Shown one piece after another: positions 8,457-17,082 of a stretch of DNA of 64,000 nucleotides (the stretch's first letter is position 1; every line of letters starts with the position of its first letter). A model generated the notes under the pieces. It was given only the letters and a program-made list of their open reading frames with translations. It did not search any database and was not told the origin of the DNA. Position numbers and translations under genes: made by a program. The stretch spans positions 124,001 through 188,000 of the forward strand of contig NZ_BONI01000005.1 in the NCBI RefSeq assembly GCF_016862635.1, given 5' to 3'. The stretch is from Catellatospora coxensis (lineage in GTDB: Bacteria; Actinomycetota; Actinomycetes; Mycobacteriales; Micromonosporaceae).

Positions 8457-9536
8457 TCAGACAGTGATCTCGTACAGGTTGTTGAACGGGTTGCCGATCT
8501 CGACCTTGGTGACCGAGCCGAAGCCCGCCCGCGTGCACAGTTCCCGCGCGGTGTGCTCGTTGAACCCGCACGTGCCCAGGCCCGCGCCGTGCTGGGCCAG
8601 GGACGTGGTCAGGCAGTACAGGATGCTGATGCCGTAGAAGTAGGCGCCCAGCGGTCCGGCGTTGTCGGGCAGGTGGTGGCTGGCATTGATGTCGACGCAC
8701 ACGTAGTGCCCGGCCGGGCGCAGCGCGCCGCGGATCGCCTTCAGCACCGCCGCCGGCTCGACCAGGTCGTGGATCACGTCGAACGTGGTCACGACGTCGT
8801 ACTCGCCGGGGATCCCCGCGGCGGCGTCGCAGACCTCGAACCGCACCCGGTCGGCGACCCCGGCCTCCACCGCGGCGGCACGGGCCGCGGCGATCGACTC
8901 GGGGTGCACGTCGAACCCGACGTACCGCCCGGCGGGGAAGGCGCGGGCGAGGCCGATCAGGGCCCGGCCCCGGCCGCAGCCGACGTCGGCGACCTGCGCG
9001 CCCAGCGCCAGCTTCGCGTACACCTGCGGCATCGCGGGCACCCACACCTGCGTCAGCAGGTGGTCGAAGCTGCCCGCGGTGAACCGCTCCAGCCCTTGCC
9101 ACCAGTCCTCGCCGTACGCCGCCAGCGGCACCCCGCCGCCGACGCGGAACGCCTCGGTCACCTGGCCGAGCACCCCGGTCAGCCCGTACAGAGCCTGGTG
9201 CAGGCCGCCGAAGTAGACCGGGCTGTCCGCGGCCAGCACGGGCACGTGCTCGGCCGGCAGCGTGAACCGCCCGGTGGACTCGTCGTAGGTCAGGTACCCG
9301 TGCGAGGCCATGGACGACAGCCACTCCCGGACGTAGCGCTCGCCGGTGCCGGTGCGGGCGGCCAGCTCGGCGCTGGTCACCGGGTCCGAGTGGGCCAGCG
9401 CCCGCCACAGGCCCAGCCGGTCGCCGAGCATCGCCATGGTGGTGACCATCCAGGCGCTGGTGTCGCCCGTGACCCGGCCCGCGAACTCCTCGACGGCCGC
9501 CGCGGACGCCTCGACGGTGATCTCTGCGGTGGTCAT
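8457..9536 (-). CDS. Class I SAM-dependent methyltransferase with N-terminal winged helix
   Basis: A 359-residue methyltransferase. The N-terminal ~100 residues form a winged-helix dimerisation domain (TSAELAARTGTGERYVREWL). The SAM-binding motif I is VADVGCGRG at residues 183-191, followed by GFDVHPESIAAA with the ribose acidic residue and FDVIHDL. The layout matches mycobacterial Rv2258c-like enzymes and small-molecule O-methyltransferases. The ATG at 9534-9536 is preceded by GGAGG and AAGGATC. It is divergent from the SARP gene, with three SARP-type heptamers in the shared 112-base gap, so I infer it is a direct regulatory target. Methyl acceptor unknown. Confidence 0.88.
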   Translation of the reverse strand: MTTAEITVEASAAAVEEFAGRVTGDTSAWMVTTMAMLGDRLGLWRALAHSDPVTSAELAARTGTGERYVREWLSSMASHGYLTYDESTGRFTLPAEHVPVLAADSPVYFGGLHQALYGLTGVLGQVTEAFRVGGGVPLAAYGEDWWQGLERFTAGSFDHLLTQVWVPAMPQVYAKLALGAQVADVGCGRGRALIGLARAFPAGRYVGFDVHPESIAAARAAAVEAGVADRVRFEVCDAAAGIPGEYDVVTTFDVIHDLVEPAAVLKAIRGALRPAGHYVCVDINASHHLPDNAGPLGAYFYGISILYCLTTSLAQHGAGLGTCGFNEHTARELCTRAGFGSVTKVEIGNPFNNLYEITV

Positions 9537-9605
9537 GATCCTTACGCCTCCTATAGTGAGGGGTTGTGACGGTGGAACCGACAACTCCGATGCTGGCGGC
9601 GACAC

Positions 9606-9634
9606 CTTGCAGCGCTCTTGCAGCCGACTTGCGG
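9606..9634. promoter_or_regulatory. Candidate SARP operator: three heptamers at 11-bp spacing
   Basis: CTTGCAG occurs at 9606-9612 and 9617-9623, and CTTGCGG at 9628-9634, each separated by exactly four bases. SARP regulators are known to bind heptameric direct repeats with an 11-bp period, one helical turn. The array sits 14 bases upstream of a SARP gene and about 70 bases upstream of the divergent methyltransferase. It could serve autoregulation, activation of the methyltransferase, or both. Confidence 0.7.
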
Positions 9635-9648
9635 CGGGCGGGGCCGCG

Positions 9649-12600
9649 GTGCTGACGTTCGGCGTGCTCGGGCCGCTGCTGGTCCGGTCCGGCGAACGCA
9701 ACCTGGCCATCGGCAGCCGGACGCAGCGGCTGCTGCTCACGGCGCTGCTCGCGCAGGCGGGCTCGGTGGTGTCCGCCGACCGGCTGGTGGAGATCCTGTG
9801 GGGTGACGACGCGCCCGCGACGGCGGTGCCGTCCCTGCACACGTACGTGTCCCGGCTGCGCGCGCTGCTGCACGCCGACGGCGAGGCGGCGCTGTCGACC
9901 CGGCCGCCCGGCTACCTGCTGCAGGTCACACCCGCGCAGACCGATGTCGGCCGGTTCGAGGTCCTCGTCGGCGAGGCCGGCCGGGTCTTCCCGGGCGACC
10001 CGGCGGCGGCGCTGGCACATCTGGACGAGGCCCTGGCACTGTGGCGCGGTACGGCGTACGCCGAGTTCGCCGACGAGGACTTCGCCCGGCCGGAGGCTTC
10101 CCGGCTGGCCGAGCTGCGGCTGGGCGCGGTCGAGCAGCGCTTCGAGGCCGGGCTGGCCCTGGGCCACCACGCCGAGCTGGTCGGCGCGCTCGGGGCGTAC
10201 ACCGAGGAGCAGCCGCTGCGCGAGCGGCCCTGCGGCCAGCTCATGCTCGCCCTGTACCGGTGCGGCCGCCAGGCCGAGGCGCTCGCGGCGTTCCGGGCCT
10301 TCCGGCAGCGCCTCGACGACGAACTCGCCGTCGAACCGTCAGCGGCACTGCGAGCCCTGGAGACGGCGATCCTGCGCCAGGACCCGGACCTCGACCCACG
10401 CCCGATCACCGGCACGTCACCAGGCACTCGGCCGCCCGACGCGGCAGAGACCGGCATGGGGCGCGGCGGGGCAGGAGTGGACGGGCCGGGCGGAACAGCG
10501 GCGGCCGCGCCGGAACAGGGAACGGTTCCGGAGGAGACGTCCAGTTTCATCGGCCGCGAGGACGAGCTGACCGCGATCCAGGTCGCCTTGGACACGAACC
10601 GGCTGGTCACGCTCACCGGACCCGGCGGCGTCGGCAAGACCCGGCTCGCCGTCCAGACCGCGGCCGGGGCACAGGGGTACCCCGACGGTGTGCGCTGGTG
10701 CGAGCTGGGCACGATCACGGACCCGGCCGCAGTCGGCCATGCCGTCGCCGCGGCGATCGGGGCCCGCCAGCAGCCCGGCTCGGACATCACCGAGTCGGTG
10801 CGCGCCTACCTGGCCACCCGGTCGCTGCTGCTGGTCGTCGACAACTGCGAGCACGTGCTCGACGCCGCCGCCGCGCTGCTCACCGCCCTGCTGCGCAGCT
10901 GCCCCCGGCTGACCGTGCTGGCCACCAGCCGTACCCCGCTCGGCGTGGCGGGCGAGCAGATCCAGCCGATCGCGCCGCTGCCCGTGCCCGGCGACGACAC
11001 CGACCCGGCCGGTTCGGCATCCGTGCTGCTGTTCGCCGACCGGGCCCGCGCGGTGCGGCCGGGGCTCGACCTGACCGGGCCGAACCTCGACCACGTGGCG
11101 CAGGTCTGCCGCCGGCTCGACGGGCTGCCGCTGGCCATCGAACTCGCCGCCGCCCGGATGCGCGCGCTCAACCCCGCCGACCTCGCCGACCGGCTCGGCG
11201 ACGGCCTGAGACTGCTGGCGGCCCGGTCCATGGCCGTCGAGCGGCACCGCACCCTGCGGGCTGTCGTCGACTGGTCGTACGCCCTGCTCAGCCCCGCCGA
11301 GCAGCGGCTGTTCGACCGGCTGTCGGTGTTCGCGGGCGGGTTCACCCTCGCCGCCGCCGAGCAGGTGTGCGGCGAACCCGACCTCGTCGACACCCTCGCC
11401 GCGCTGGTCGACGGTTCGCTGGTCACCGCCGGGGCGAGCGCCGGGCAGGTGCGCTACGGGATGCTGGCGACGCTGCGGGCGTACGCCGCGGAGAAGCTCG
11501 CCGAGCGGGGCGAGGCGCAGGCGCTGCACGACACGCACGCCGCATACTTCGCCGCGACCGCCGAGCGGTTCGGCGCGACCATGCGCGGCCCCGACGAGGG
11601 CCGGTGCGTGGCCGTGCTCGACGCCGACATGGCCAACCTGCGCGCCGCGCACCGGTGGGCCGTCGAGCGGCGCGACACCGGCCTGGCCATGCGCATCTCG
11701 GCCGGGCTGTACCACTACGTCGTCTACCGGTTCCACGACGAGGTCGTGTCCTGGGGCGAGACCGTGCTCGGCCTGCCCGGCGCCGCAGCCCATCCGCTGT
11801 ACCCGGTCGTCTGCGGCGCGGTCGGCGAAGGTTTCACGCTGCGCGGCGACCAGCGCCGGGCGCTCGCTGTCGCCGAGTCCGCCCTCGCCGGGGCCGCCGA
11901 CCCGCAGGGCGCGCCGTGCCTGCCGGTGTTGAAGGTGCTCGCGGCGGTCGCGCTGTACGAGGGCCGCCTGGACGACTGCAGCCGCTGGGCGCAGGAGCAG
12001 ACCCGGCTCGCCCGCGTGCACGGCGACGCGTGGCGCGAGGGCGAGGGCCTGCTGTTCCACGGGCTGGCGCGTACGTACGCCGGTGACGTGGCCGCCGGGC
12101 TGACGATCGCGCAGGAGAACCTGCGGGTGACGACCCGGCTGGGCAATCCGAGCCTGCTCGCGTGGGCGAAGTACTGCCAGGCCGAGGCCTTGTGCGGTGG
12201 CGATCCGGCGCGGGCTCGGCGGCTGTACGCCGAAGCGGTCGCGCTCGCCGACTCCGTGGCCGGGACGTTCACGGCGACCATCGCGCAGGTCGGGCTGGCC
12301 GCGCTGCTGGCCCGGTCGGGCGAGGACGCCGCCGCGCTGAGCGCCTTCCGGCAGTGCGTCGACCGGTGGCACCGCCTGCAGGTGTGGCACCACCAGTGGA
12401 CGACGCTGCGCAACCTGGTGCCGCTGCTGGTGCGGGTCGGCGCGGGCGAGGCCGCCGCGACGCTGCTCGGCGCGCTCGACGCCGCCGACACAGCCGCGTA
12501 CGGCTCCGACGCCGCCAGCCTCGCCACGGCGGCCGCCGACCTCACCGCGACGCTCGGCGTCACCGCCTACACCGAAGCCGTCGACGCCGGCGCGGCGCTC

Positions 12601-12681
12601 GGTCCCGACGGGACCGTCGCGTTCGCTCTCTCCGCGGTGGACACGGCACTCTCCCAGGCACCACACTCCGGATCTAGATGA
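9649..12681 (+). CDS. Large AfsR/SARP-family transcriptional activator
   Basis: About 1010 residues from a GTG at 9649 (VLTFGVLGPLLV). Domains in order: an OmpR-like winged helix (residues 1-95, with SVVSADRLVEILWG), the bacterial transcriptional activation domain (about 100-245), then a STAND/NB-ARC ATPase. The P-loop LTGPGGVGKTRLA is near residue 325, and LLLVVDNCEHVLDA serves as Walker B. A C-terminal TPR-like helical region from about 650 completes it. Such regulators switch on specialised-metabolite genes, often with ATP binding as a gate. Open sequence upstream of 9649 is only the mirror image of the methyltransferase. The nearest likely targets are the divergent methyltransferase and perhaps the PIG-L gene. 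Confidence 0.9.
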   Translation: MLTFGVLGPLLVRSGERNLAIGSRTQRLLLTALLAQAGSVVSADRLVEILWGDDAPATAVPSLHTYVSRLRALLHADGEAALSTRPPGYLLQVTPAQTDVGRFEVLVGEAGRVFPGDPAAALAHLDEALALWRGTAYAEFADEDFARPEASRLAELRLGAVEQRFEAGLALGHHAELVGALGAYTEEQPLRERPCGQLMLALYRCGRQAEALAAFRAFRQRLDDELAVEPSAALRALETAILRQDPDLDPRPITGTSPGTRPPDAAETGMGRGGAGVDGPGGTAAAAPEQGTVPEETSSFIGREDELTAIQVALDTNRLVTLTGPGGVGKTRLAVQTAAGAQGYPDGVRWCELGTITDPAAVGHAVAAAIGARQQPGSDITESVRAYLATRSLLLVVDNCEHVLDAAAALLTALLRSCPRLTVLATSRTPLGVAGEQIQPIAPLPVPGDDTDPAGSASVLLFADRARAVRPGLDLTGPNLDHVAQVCRRLDGLPLAIELAAARMRALNPADLADRLGDGLRLLAARSMAVERHRTLRAVVDWSYALLSPAEQRLFDRLSVFAGGFTLAAAEQVCGEPDLVDTLAALVDGSLVTAGASAGQVRYGMLATLRAYAAEKLAERGEAQALHDTHAAYFAATAERFGATMRGPDEGRCVAVLDADMANLRAAHRWAVERRDTGLAMRISAGLYHYVVYRFHDEVVSWGETVLGLPGAAAHPLYPVVCGAVGEGFTLRGDQRRALAVAESALAGAADPQGAPCLPVLKVLAAVALYEGRLDDCSRWAQEQTRLARVHGDAWREGEGLLFHGLARTYAGDVAAGLTIAQENLRVTTRLGNPSLLAWAKYCQAEALCGGDPARARRLYAEAVALADSVAGTFTATIAQVGLAALLARSGEDAAALSAFRQCVDRWHRLQVWHHQWTTLRNLVPLLVRVGAGEAAATLLGALDAADTAAYGSDAASLATAAADLTATLGVTAYTEAVDAGAALGPDGTVAFALSAVDTALSQAPHSGSR

Positions 12682-12719
12682 TTTGTCGTCGTCCCAGCGA
12701 CAACAGATCGTCTAGATCC
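12670..12719 (+). terminator. Terminator overlapping the SARP stop codon
   Basis: Arms 12670-12691 and 12698-12719 pair at 19 of 22 positions with a six-base loop. The left arm includes the TGA stop of the SARP gene, so the hairpin forms as soon as translation ends. Confidence 0.8.
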
Positions 12720-12762
12720 ACTCCTCGACGTTCCTCCGGGGGCGGGTCACGGTTGCGGCGGG

Positions 12763-13122
12763 GTGGATGCCAGCATCCAGCTTGTGATCACATCTCTGGA
12801 CGGGCGGCGTTTCGTCGCCGAGGCTGAGGTCGCGGGCGGCGAGGTCGGCACGCAGACGGAGTTCAGCTACCACGAGCAGGACGGCATGGTCTGGGCCGAG
12901 TACGGCGGCGGCGCGATCCGGCGCGGCTTCCTCGTCGGCACCCGTGACGGCGACCGGCTCGACTTCCGGTACACCCAGCTCAACACGGACGGGCAGACCT
13001 CGACCGGGCACTGCGTGTCCGTGCTGTCCCAGCTCGGCGACGGCCGGCTGCGGCTGGACGAGACCTGGGAGTGGGAGTCGCGGCCCGGCTCCGGGACCAG
13101 CGCGGTCGTCGAACAACGCTGA
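12763..13122 (+). CDS. Small conserved protein (often mislabelled n-acetylglutamate synthase)
   Basis: Up to 119 residues. The pattern GGEVGTQTEFSYHEQDGMVWAEY, broken here by position, followed by GGAIRRGFLVGTRDGDRLDFRY and a tail ending RLRLDETWEW, fits a family of about 110 residues. Databases sometimes name that family n-acetylglutamate synthase, with no evidence that I know of. It is rich in beta strands and has no membrane or signal segment. Two GTG starts are possible, at 12763 and 12784; the later one gives a length nearer the family norm. It stands alone after the SARP terminator. Function unknown. Confidence 0.65.
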   Translation: MDASIQLVITSLDGRRFVAEAEVAGGEVGTQTEFSYHEQDGMVWAEYGGGAIRRGFLVGTRDGDRLDFRYTQLNTDGQTSTGHCVSVLSQLGDGRLRLDETWEWESRPGSGTSAVVEQR

Positions 13123-13209
13123 GCCGGGCGGTCAGCTCAGCGGAAGCACCTCGCCGACCAGGGCGAGGAATCGCCGAGGTTTGTCGTACGGGTGTCCTAC
13201 CCTTCCACC

Positions 13210-13716
13210 GTGATCGGTAGCGGATTCGACCAGCGCGTCCTCGACGCGGTGCGCAGTGACCTGGCGGCGGCCGTGCTGGAGTTCGACGACGCACGCGCGT
13301 GGTTCGACGCGGCGGTGCGCGGGCCGATGGAGCCGCTGGGTGCCGAGGTGTGGGTGTTCGACCCCGCCCGGACCCGCGTCGTGCTGGTCCGGCACCCCTG
13401 GCGGGCCTGGGTGCCGCCGGGTGGCAGGGTCGAACCCGGGGAGACGCCACGCGAGGGGGCGGCCCGGGAACTGTTCGAGGAGACCGGAGTGCGCGCCGAA
13501 CTCCTCGACCGGCCGGCGGCGGTGGCCGTCCGCTCGTTCCATCCGAGCTTGCCGGTGACCCTGTCCTTCTCCTACGTGGCGGTCGCCGCCGCCTCGACAC
13601 CCCTGGTCGGCGAAGACGGGCAGCAGGCGGCCTGGAAACAGCTGGATCACGGCTGGGAGAGCTCCTTCCCGGAGGACCACGCCCGGATGCGGAGACTGGT
13701 GACGGCCTGGCCGTGA
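13210..13716 (+). CDS. Nudix hydrolase
   Basis: A Nudix protein of 168 residues. The Nudix box reads GRVEPGETPREGAARELF followed by EETGV, complete with the REL and EE metal ligands. It should hydrolyse a nucleoside diphosphate linked to another moiety, for house-cleaning or salvage; the substrate cannot be assigned. I place the start at GTG 13210 because a TACCCT box lies six bases before it, the spacing of a leaderless actinobacterial promoter. An in-frame GTG at 13192 would add six residues. It is adjacent to small unrelated genes, with no clear operon. Confidence 0.88.
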   Translation: MIGSGFDQRVLDAVRSDLAAAVLEFDDARAWFDAAVRGPMEPLGAEVWVFDPARTRVVLVRHPWRAWVPPGGRVEPGETPREGAARELFEETGVRAELLDRPAAVAVRSFHPSLPVTLSFSYVAVAAASTPLVGEDGQQAAWKQLDHGWESSFPEDHARMRRLVTAWP

Positions 13717-13889
13717 TCCACCCCGCGGTCCTCGACCACGACCGGTCTGGTCGGCCACGCCTGGGACCGTCGATTCCCGGATGCGAGGCCCCCTGGCTAC
13801 GCCGAGGCCGGTGCCGAGGCGGCGGGTGCCTCGATGACGTGGCCGGTGCGGTCTGGCGGTGAGGTGCCCGCTCGGCGAGGATCTGGTCC

Positions 13890-14249
13890 ATGGACCGTTT
13901 CGAAGGAAGCTGTCACCTGGACTGGTGGGCGAACTCCTCTTTGAACTTCTGCGGAGACGCCGTCCACGTGGTGATCACCAGCGATGACGGCGGCTGGCAC
14001 GCCGAGGGCCGCTTCCTCGCATTCAGCGAGACGGCGCTTGAGGGCGTCACGTTCCTGTGCGACCTCGATCCGGTCTTCGATCTCCGCTTCGAGGACGGCG
14101 GCACGATCCCCGTCACCGTCCACCTGATCGACGAGCGAGGGCGGTTCGCGCTCACCGCGCCGACCGGCCTGTCCGGGACGATCGACTACCAGCTCGATCT
14201 GACGACCGGGTCGGGCAGGCGCTCCGAGGTGCGTGGGGCCGTGGAGTAG
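13890..14249 (+). CDS. Hypothetical protein, 119 residues
   Basis: An open frame from an ATG with AGGA nine bases upstream. It begins MDRFEGSCHLDWWANSSLNF, is acidic overall, and looks beta-rich with no signal peptide or membrane span. I do not recognise a family. It is convergent with the DUF5682 gene, and a shared hairpin at 14236-14270 overlaps its stop, which supports it as a real transcribed gene. Confidence 0.55.
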   Translation: MDRFEGSCHLDWWANSSLNFCGDAVHVVITSDDGGWHAEGRFLAFSETALEGVTFLCDLDPVFDLRFEDGGTIPVTVHLIDERGRFALTAPTGLSGTIDYQLDLTTGSGRRSEVRGAVE

Positions 14250-14270
14250 CGGAAGGCTGCTCCACGGCCC
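14236..14270. terminator. Bidirectional hairpin between convergent genes
   Basis: A perfect 11-bp stem (14236-14246 with 14260-14270) and a 13-base loop lie between the stop at 14249 and the DUF5682 stop at 14278. It would serve both strands. Confidence 0.75.
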
Positions 14271-14277
14271 GTGTCGG

Positions 14278-17082
14278 TCAGGCGACGCCCGTCGCCGCGG
14301 CGAGCGCCACAGCCGACTCCGGATAACGGGCCAGCAGCTCGTGCACCGGCCCGCTGCCGGGCTGTGACTCCGGCACGTCCCACGCCCCCTCGCAGCCGAG
14401 CAGCGCGGCGAGCGCGTCGGTCGGCTCGGGATGCACGGCCAGCAGCGCCGCGACCGGACCGGCCTGGGCACGCGGCCCGACCGCGGCGGCCGCCGGGTCG
14501 GGAGCCGTCGCCGACCAGGGCGGGGTCCACGTGTCGAGGGTCGGCAGGTCGCCCGGGAAGACCCGGCCGGCCTCGCGGACCAGCAGGCCGACGTGGTCGC
14601 CGCCCTCCTTGCGCAGGGTCGTGATCAGGGTCGGCAGCCAGGGCAGCAGCACCGCGTCGGGCAGCCGCCCGAACGCCTGCGAGATCGCCTCGACGACGAA
14701 CCCGGCCAGCGCCGGCACCGGTTCCAGGGCCTGCACGAACCCGCTCAGATACTGCGGGTACGCGGGCAGCACCAGCGGGTTGTCCAGCAGCCCGACGCAG
14801 CGTTCGCGCAGCTCGGCCCGGGACAGCACGCCGAGCTGGTGCTGCGCCGCCCACAGCAGCGCGGTCTTGCCGGGCGTGGTCGGGTGCGACTGCGCCACGG
14901 CCAGTTCCAGCTGGGCCCGGTCGCAGCCCAGCGACAGCGCGAGGCTCTCCATACTGAACAGGAAGCCCAGCATCGCGGCGACCTGCTTGGCGCCGGTCTC
15001 CTCCTCGACGAAGGCGTTCGGCAGCAGGGTGCAGTAGTGCGCGTACCCGGCCTTGACGAACGCCTCCAGCCAGGCGGGCAGCACCGGCTCGGTGGCCCGG
15101 TAGTGGGCCAGCAGGCGGCGGGCCCGGCGCAGCACGTCCGGGGCGTCGTCGACGGTGCGTTCGGCGGCCAGCAGCTCGACCGCCCGCGCGCCGAGTTCGT
15201 CGGCGAAACGGCGGCTGCGCAGGTAAAGCGTCGCGTCCTCGACCGCACCCAGGGCGACCGCCGCCGTGGCCTGCGGACCCCAGACGGAGCGGCGCAGCCG
15301 CTGCTCCAGGACCTGCTCGACGGTGATGCCCTCGTAGCCGAGTTCGATCAGCTCGCGGGAGTGGGTGCCCAGGGCCAGGTCCCAGGACTCCTGGATGGCC
15401 CGGTGGCCGAGCCGCCGCTCGCCCATGATCGGGCGGGCCGCGCCCTGCGGCAGCAGTCGCCGCAGGATCCACAGCAGGTCCGAGCACCTGCCCAGCACGG
15501 GATCGCCGGCGATGTCGAGCAGGGCCCGCTGCACGCCGCGCTGCTCCAGTTTCAGGCCGAGCGGCGCGAGCCGGTCGTGCACGTCGCGGGCCAGCGGGGG
15601 CAGCGAGTCGTAGCCGACCTGGCCGATCCGGTCGCCGCCGAGCATGATCTCGCACAGCCGCCGCACGTCGCGGCGGCCGGGCACGGACTCCTTCTCGATG
15701 CAGGTGACGGCCGCGTCCTGGAAGTCGTACGGCGTGGGGCGGGCCCGGCCGCGCATCCCGGCGAGCAGGATCGACGTCTCGAACACGGCGATGGCGTCGG
15801 CGGTGCTGGACAGGTAGCCGTTGCGCCGGGCCAGCCGCACGATCTCGACGGACCAGCCGAGCAGCTCGTCCTCGTCGAGCGCGTCGAGGACCGGGGGCCG
15901 GGCGAGGAACCCGGACAGCCGGTCGGCGACCTGCTGCGCCTGCGGCGACACCACCGGGGCGGGCTTGGCCTTCTTCTTCGCGGTCCGGCCGCCCTGCTGG
16001 CCCTCCAGCCGGTACGGGACCACGCCGGTGCGGGTCAGCGACTTCGCGAACACCGCCGCGGCGATGGACACCGAGCCCGAGGCCAGCCCGAACTGGGCCT
16101 CGATCGAGGAGTGGCTCGACGGGATCAGGCCGTAGTGCCACTTCGTGGCGGTCCGGGGGCTGATCTCGTACGTGTCCGCGCCGTGCAGGCCGAACTCGTC
16201 GACGTGGCTGGCGGCATGGAACGCGCCGCAGACGTAGAGCGTGTCGGCGGCGTCGACGCCGGACGTGGCGAGGTGCTGCCGCATCCGGGTCCACATGTAG
16301 CGCTCGCGTTCCTCGTCGGAGGTGACCCGCTCGCGGGCGCCGGGCGCGAGCCGCCGGAACAGGCTGCCGATCAGGACCATGACCTGCCGGTACGTGTCGT
16401 AGTCGGCGTCGCCGAGGGGCTGCTCGACGTACTGGTCCCACCACTCCGACCAGTGGCGCACCTTGCCGTGGTGCAGCAGGTGCTCCTCCAGCTCGGCGAA
16501 GCGCGGCCGCAGGTCGCCGATCTCGACCCCGACGGCGTCGCCGTGCAGGTCCGCGTCCTCGACCGGTTCCGCCGCGGGTTCGGTGTTCGGCTCGGCCGCC
16601 TTGTCCTTGCGCGGCTGCCACTGGAACACGTGGTCGGTGGACCGGTCCACGAGCACCAGCTCGACCCCGGGCGTGTCCAGGGCGTACGCGATGGCCTGGT
16701 ACTCGGCCGACGCCTCGGTGATCGGCGCGACCACCGACAGCGGCGCCCAGTCCTGCGGGAAGCCGTCGAGTTCGGACGCGAACGCCTGCACCGCCACCGG
16801 CAGCCGGCAGTTGCGCAGCTCGGTGAGCAGCGGCGTCATGTCCTCGCACAGCTCCAGGTAGATGACCTTGGGCTGCTTGTCGCGCAGCCGTCTGGCCATC
16901 GCCATCGCGGACGCGGGCGAGTGGTGGCACACCGGGAAGATCTCCAGCGGTTCGGCGAGCGCCCGGTCGACGTCGTCCACGATGCCGGAGAGGATCCCGG
17001 CGAGCGCGTCCGGCCCGTCGGCGAGCGCCGCCGCCGCGTCGAGCAGCTGCGAGCGCAGCGCCCCGAAGGTCGGTGTGGTCAC
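14278..17082 (-). CDS. DUF5682 family protein (yehM-like), MoxR-VWA cluster component
   Basis: A 934-residue protein starting at GTG 17080-17082; its first bases overlap the MoxR stop by four (GTGA). The N-terminal region carries EIFPVCHHSPASAMAMARRL, then KVIYLELCEDMTPLL, which I take as the DUF5682 hallmark; E. coli YehM is, as I recall, a member. Further on are charged linkers (RKDKAAEPNTEPAAEP) and a helical C-terminal half. No catalytic motif is obvious, though the CHHSP region could bind metal. It is the last gene of a five-gene operon with zinc-knuckle, VWA and AAA+ proteins. It probably works with them as a large accessory or effector subunit. Confidence 0.82.
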   Translation of the reverse strand: MTTPTFGALRSQLLDAAAALADGPDALAGILSGIVDDVDRALAEPLEIFPVCHHSPASAMAMARRLRDKQPKVIYLELCEDMTPLLTELRNCRLPVAVQAFASELDGFPQDWAPLSVVAPITEASAEYQAIAYALDTPGVELVLVDRSTDHVFQWQPRKDKAAEPNTEPAAEPVEDADLHGDAVGVEIGDLRPRFAELEEHLLHHGKVRHWSEWWDQYVEQPLGDADYDTYRQVMVLIGSLFRRLAPGARERVTSDEERERYMWTRMRQHLATSGVDAADTLYVCGAFHAASHVDEFGLHGADTYEISPRTATKWHYGLIPSSHSSIEAQFGLASGSVSIAAAVFAKSLTRTGVVPYRLEGQQGGRTAKKKAKPAPVVSPQAQQVADRLSGFLARPPVLDALDEDELLGWSVEIVRLARRNGYLSSTADAIAVFETSILLAGMRGRARPTPYDFQDAAVTCIEKESVPGRRDVRRLCEIMLGGDRIGQVGYDSLPPLARDVHDRLAPLGLKLEQRGVQRALLDIAGDPVLGRCSDLLWILRRLLPQGAARPIMGERRLGHRAIQESWDLALGTHSRELIELGYEGITVEQVLEQRLRRSVWGPQATAAVALGAVEDATLYLRSRRFADELGARAVELLAAERTVDDAPDVLRRARRLLAHYRATEPVLPAWLEAFVKAGYAHYCTLLPNAFVEEETGAKQVAAMLGFLFSMESLALSLGCDRAQLELAVAQSHPTTPGKTALLWAAQHQLGVLSRAELRERCVGLLDNPLVLPAYPQYLSGFVQALEPVPALAGFVVEAISQAFGRLPDAVLLPWLPTLITTLRKEGGDHVGLLVREAGRVFPGDLPTLDTWTPPWSATAPDPAAAAVGPRAQAGPVAALLAVHPEPTDALAALLGCEGAWDVPESQPGSGPVHELLARYPESAVALAAATGVA

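Noticed and set aside
9552-9566. CTCACTATAGG on the minus strand resembles the end of a T7 promoter
   Set aside because: Only 11 bases match; the upstream half of the phage promoter is missing, so it is chance.
9346-9648. Upstream extension of the SARP reading frame
   Set aside because: It is antisense to the methyltransferase N-terminus and contains no conserved SARP sequence.
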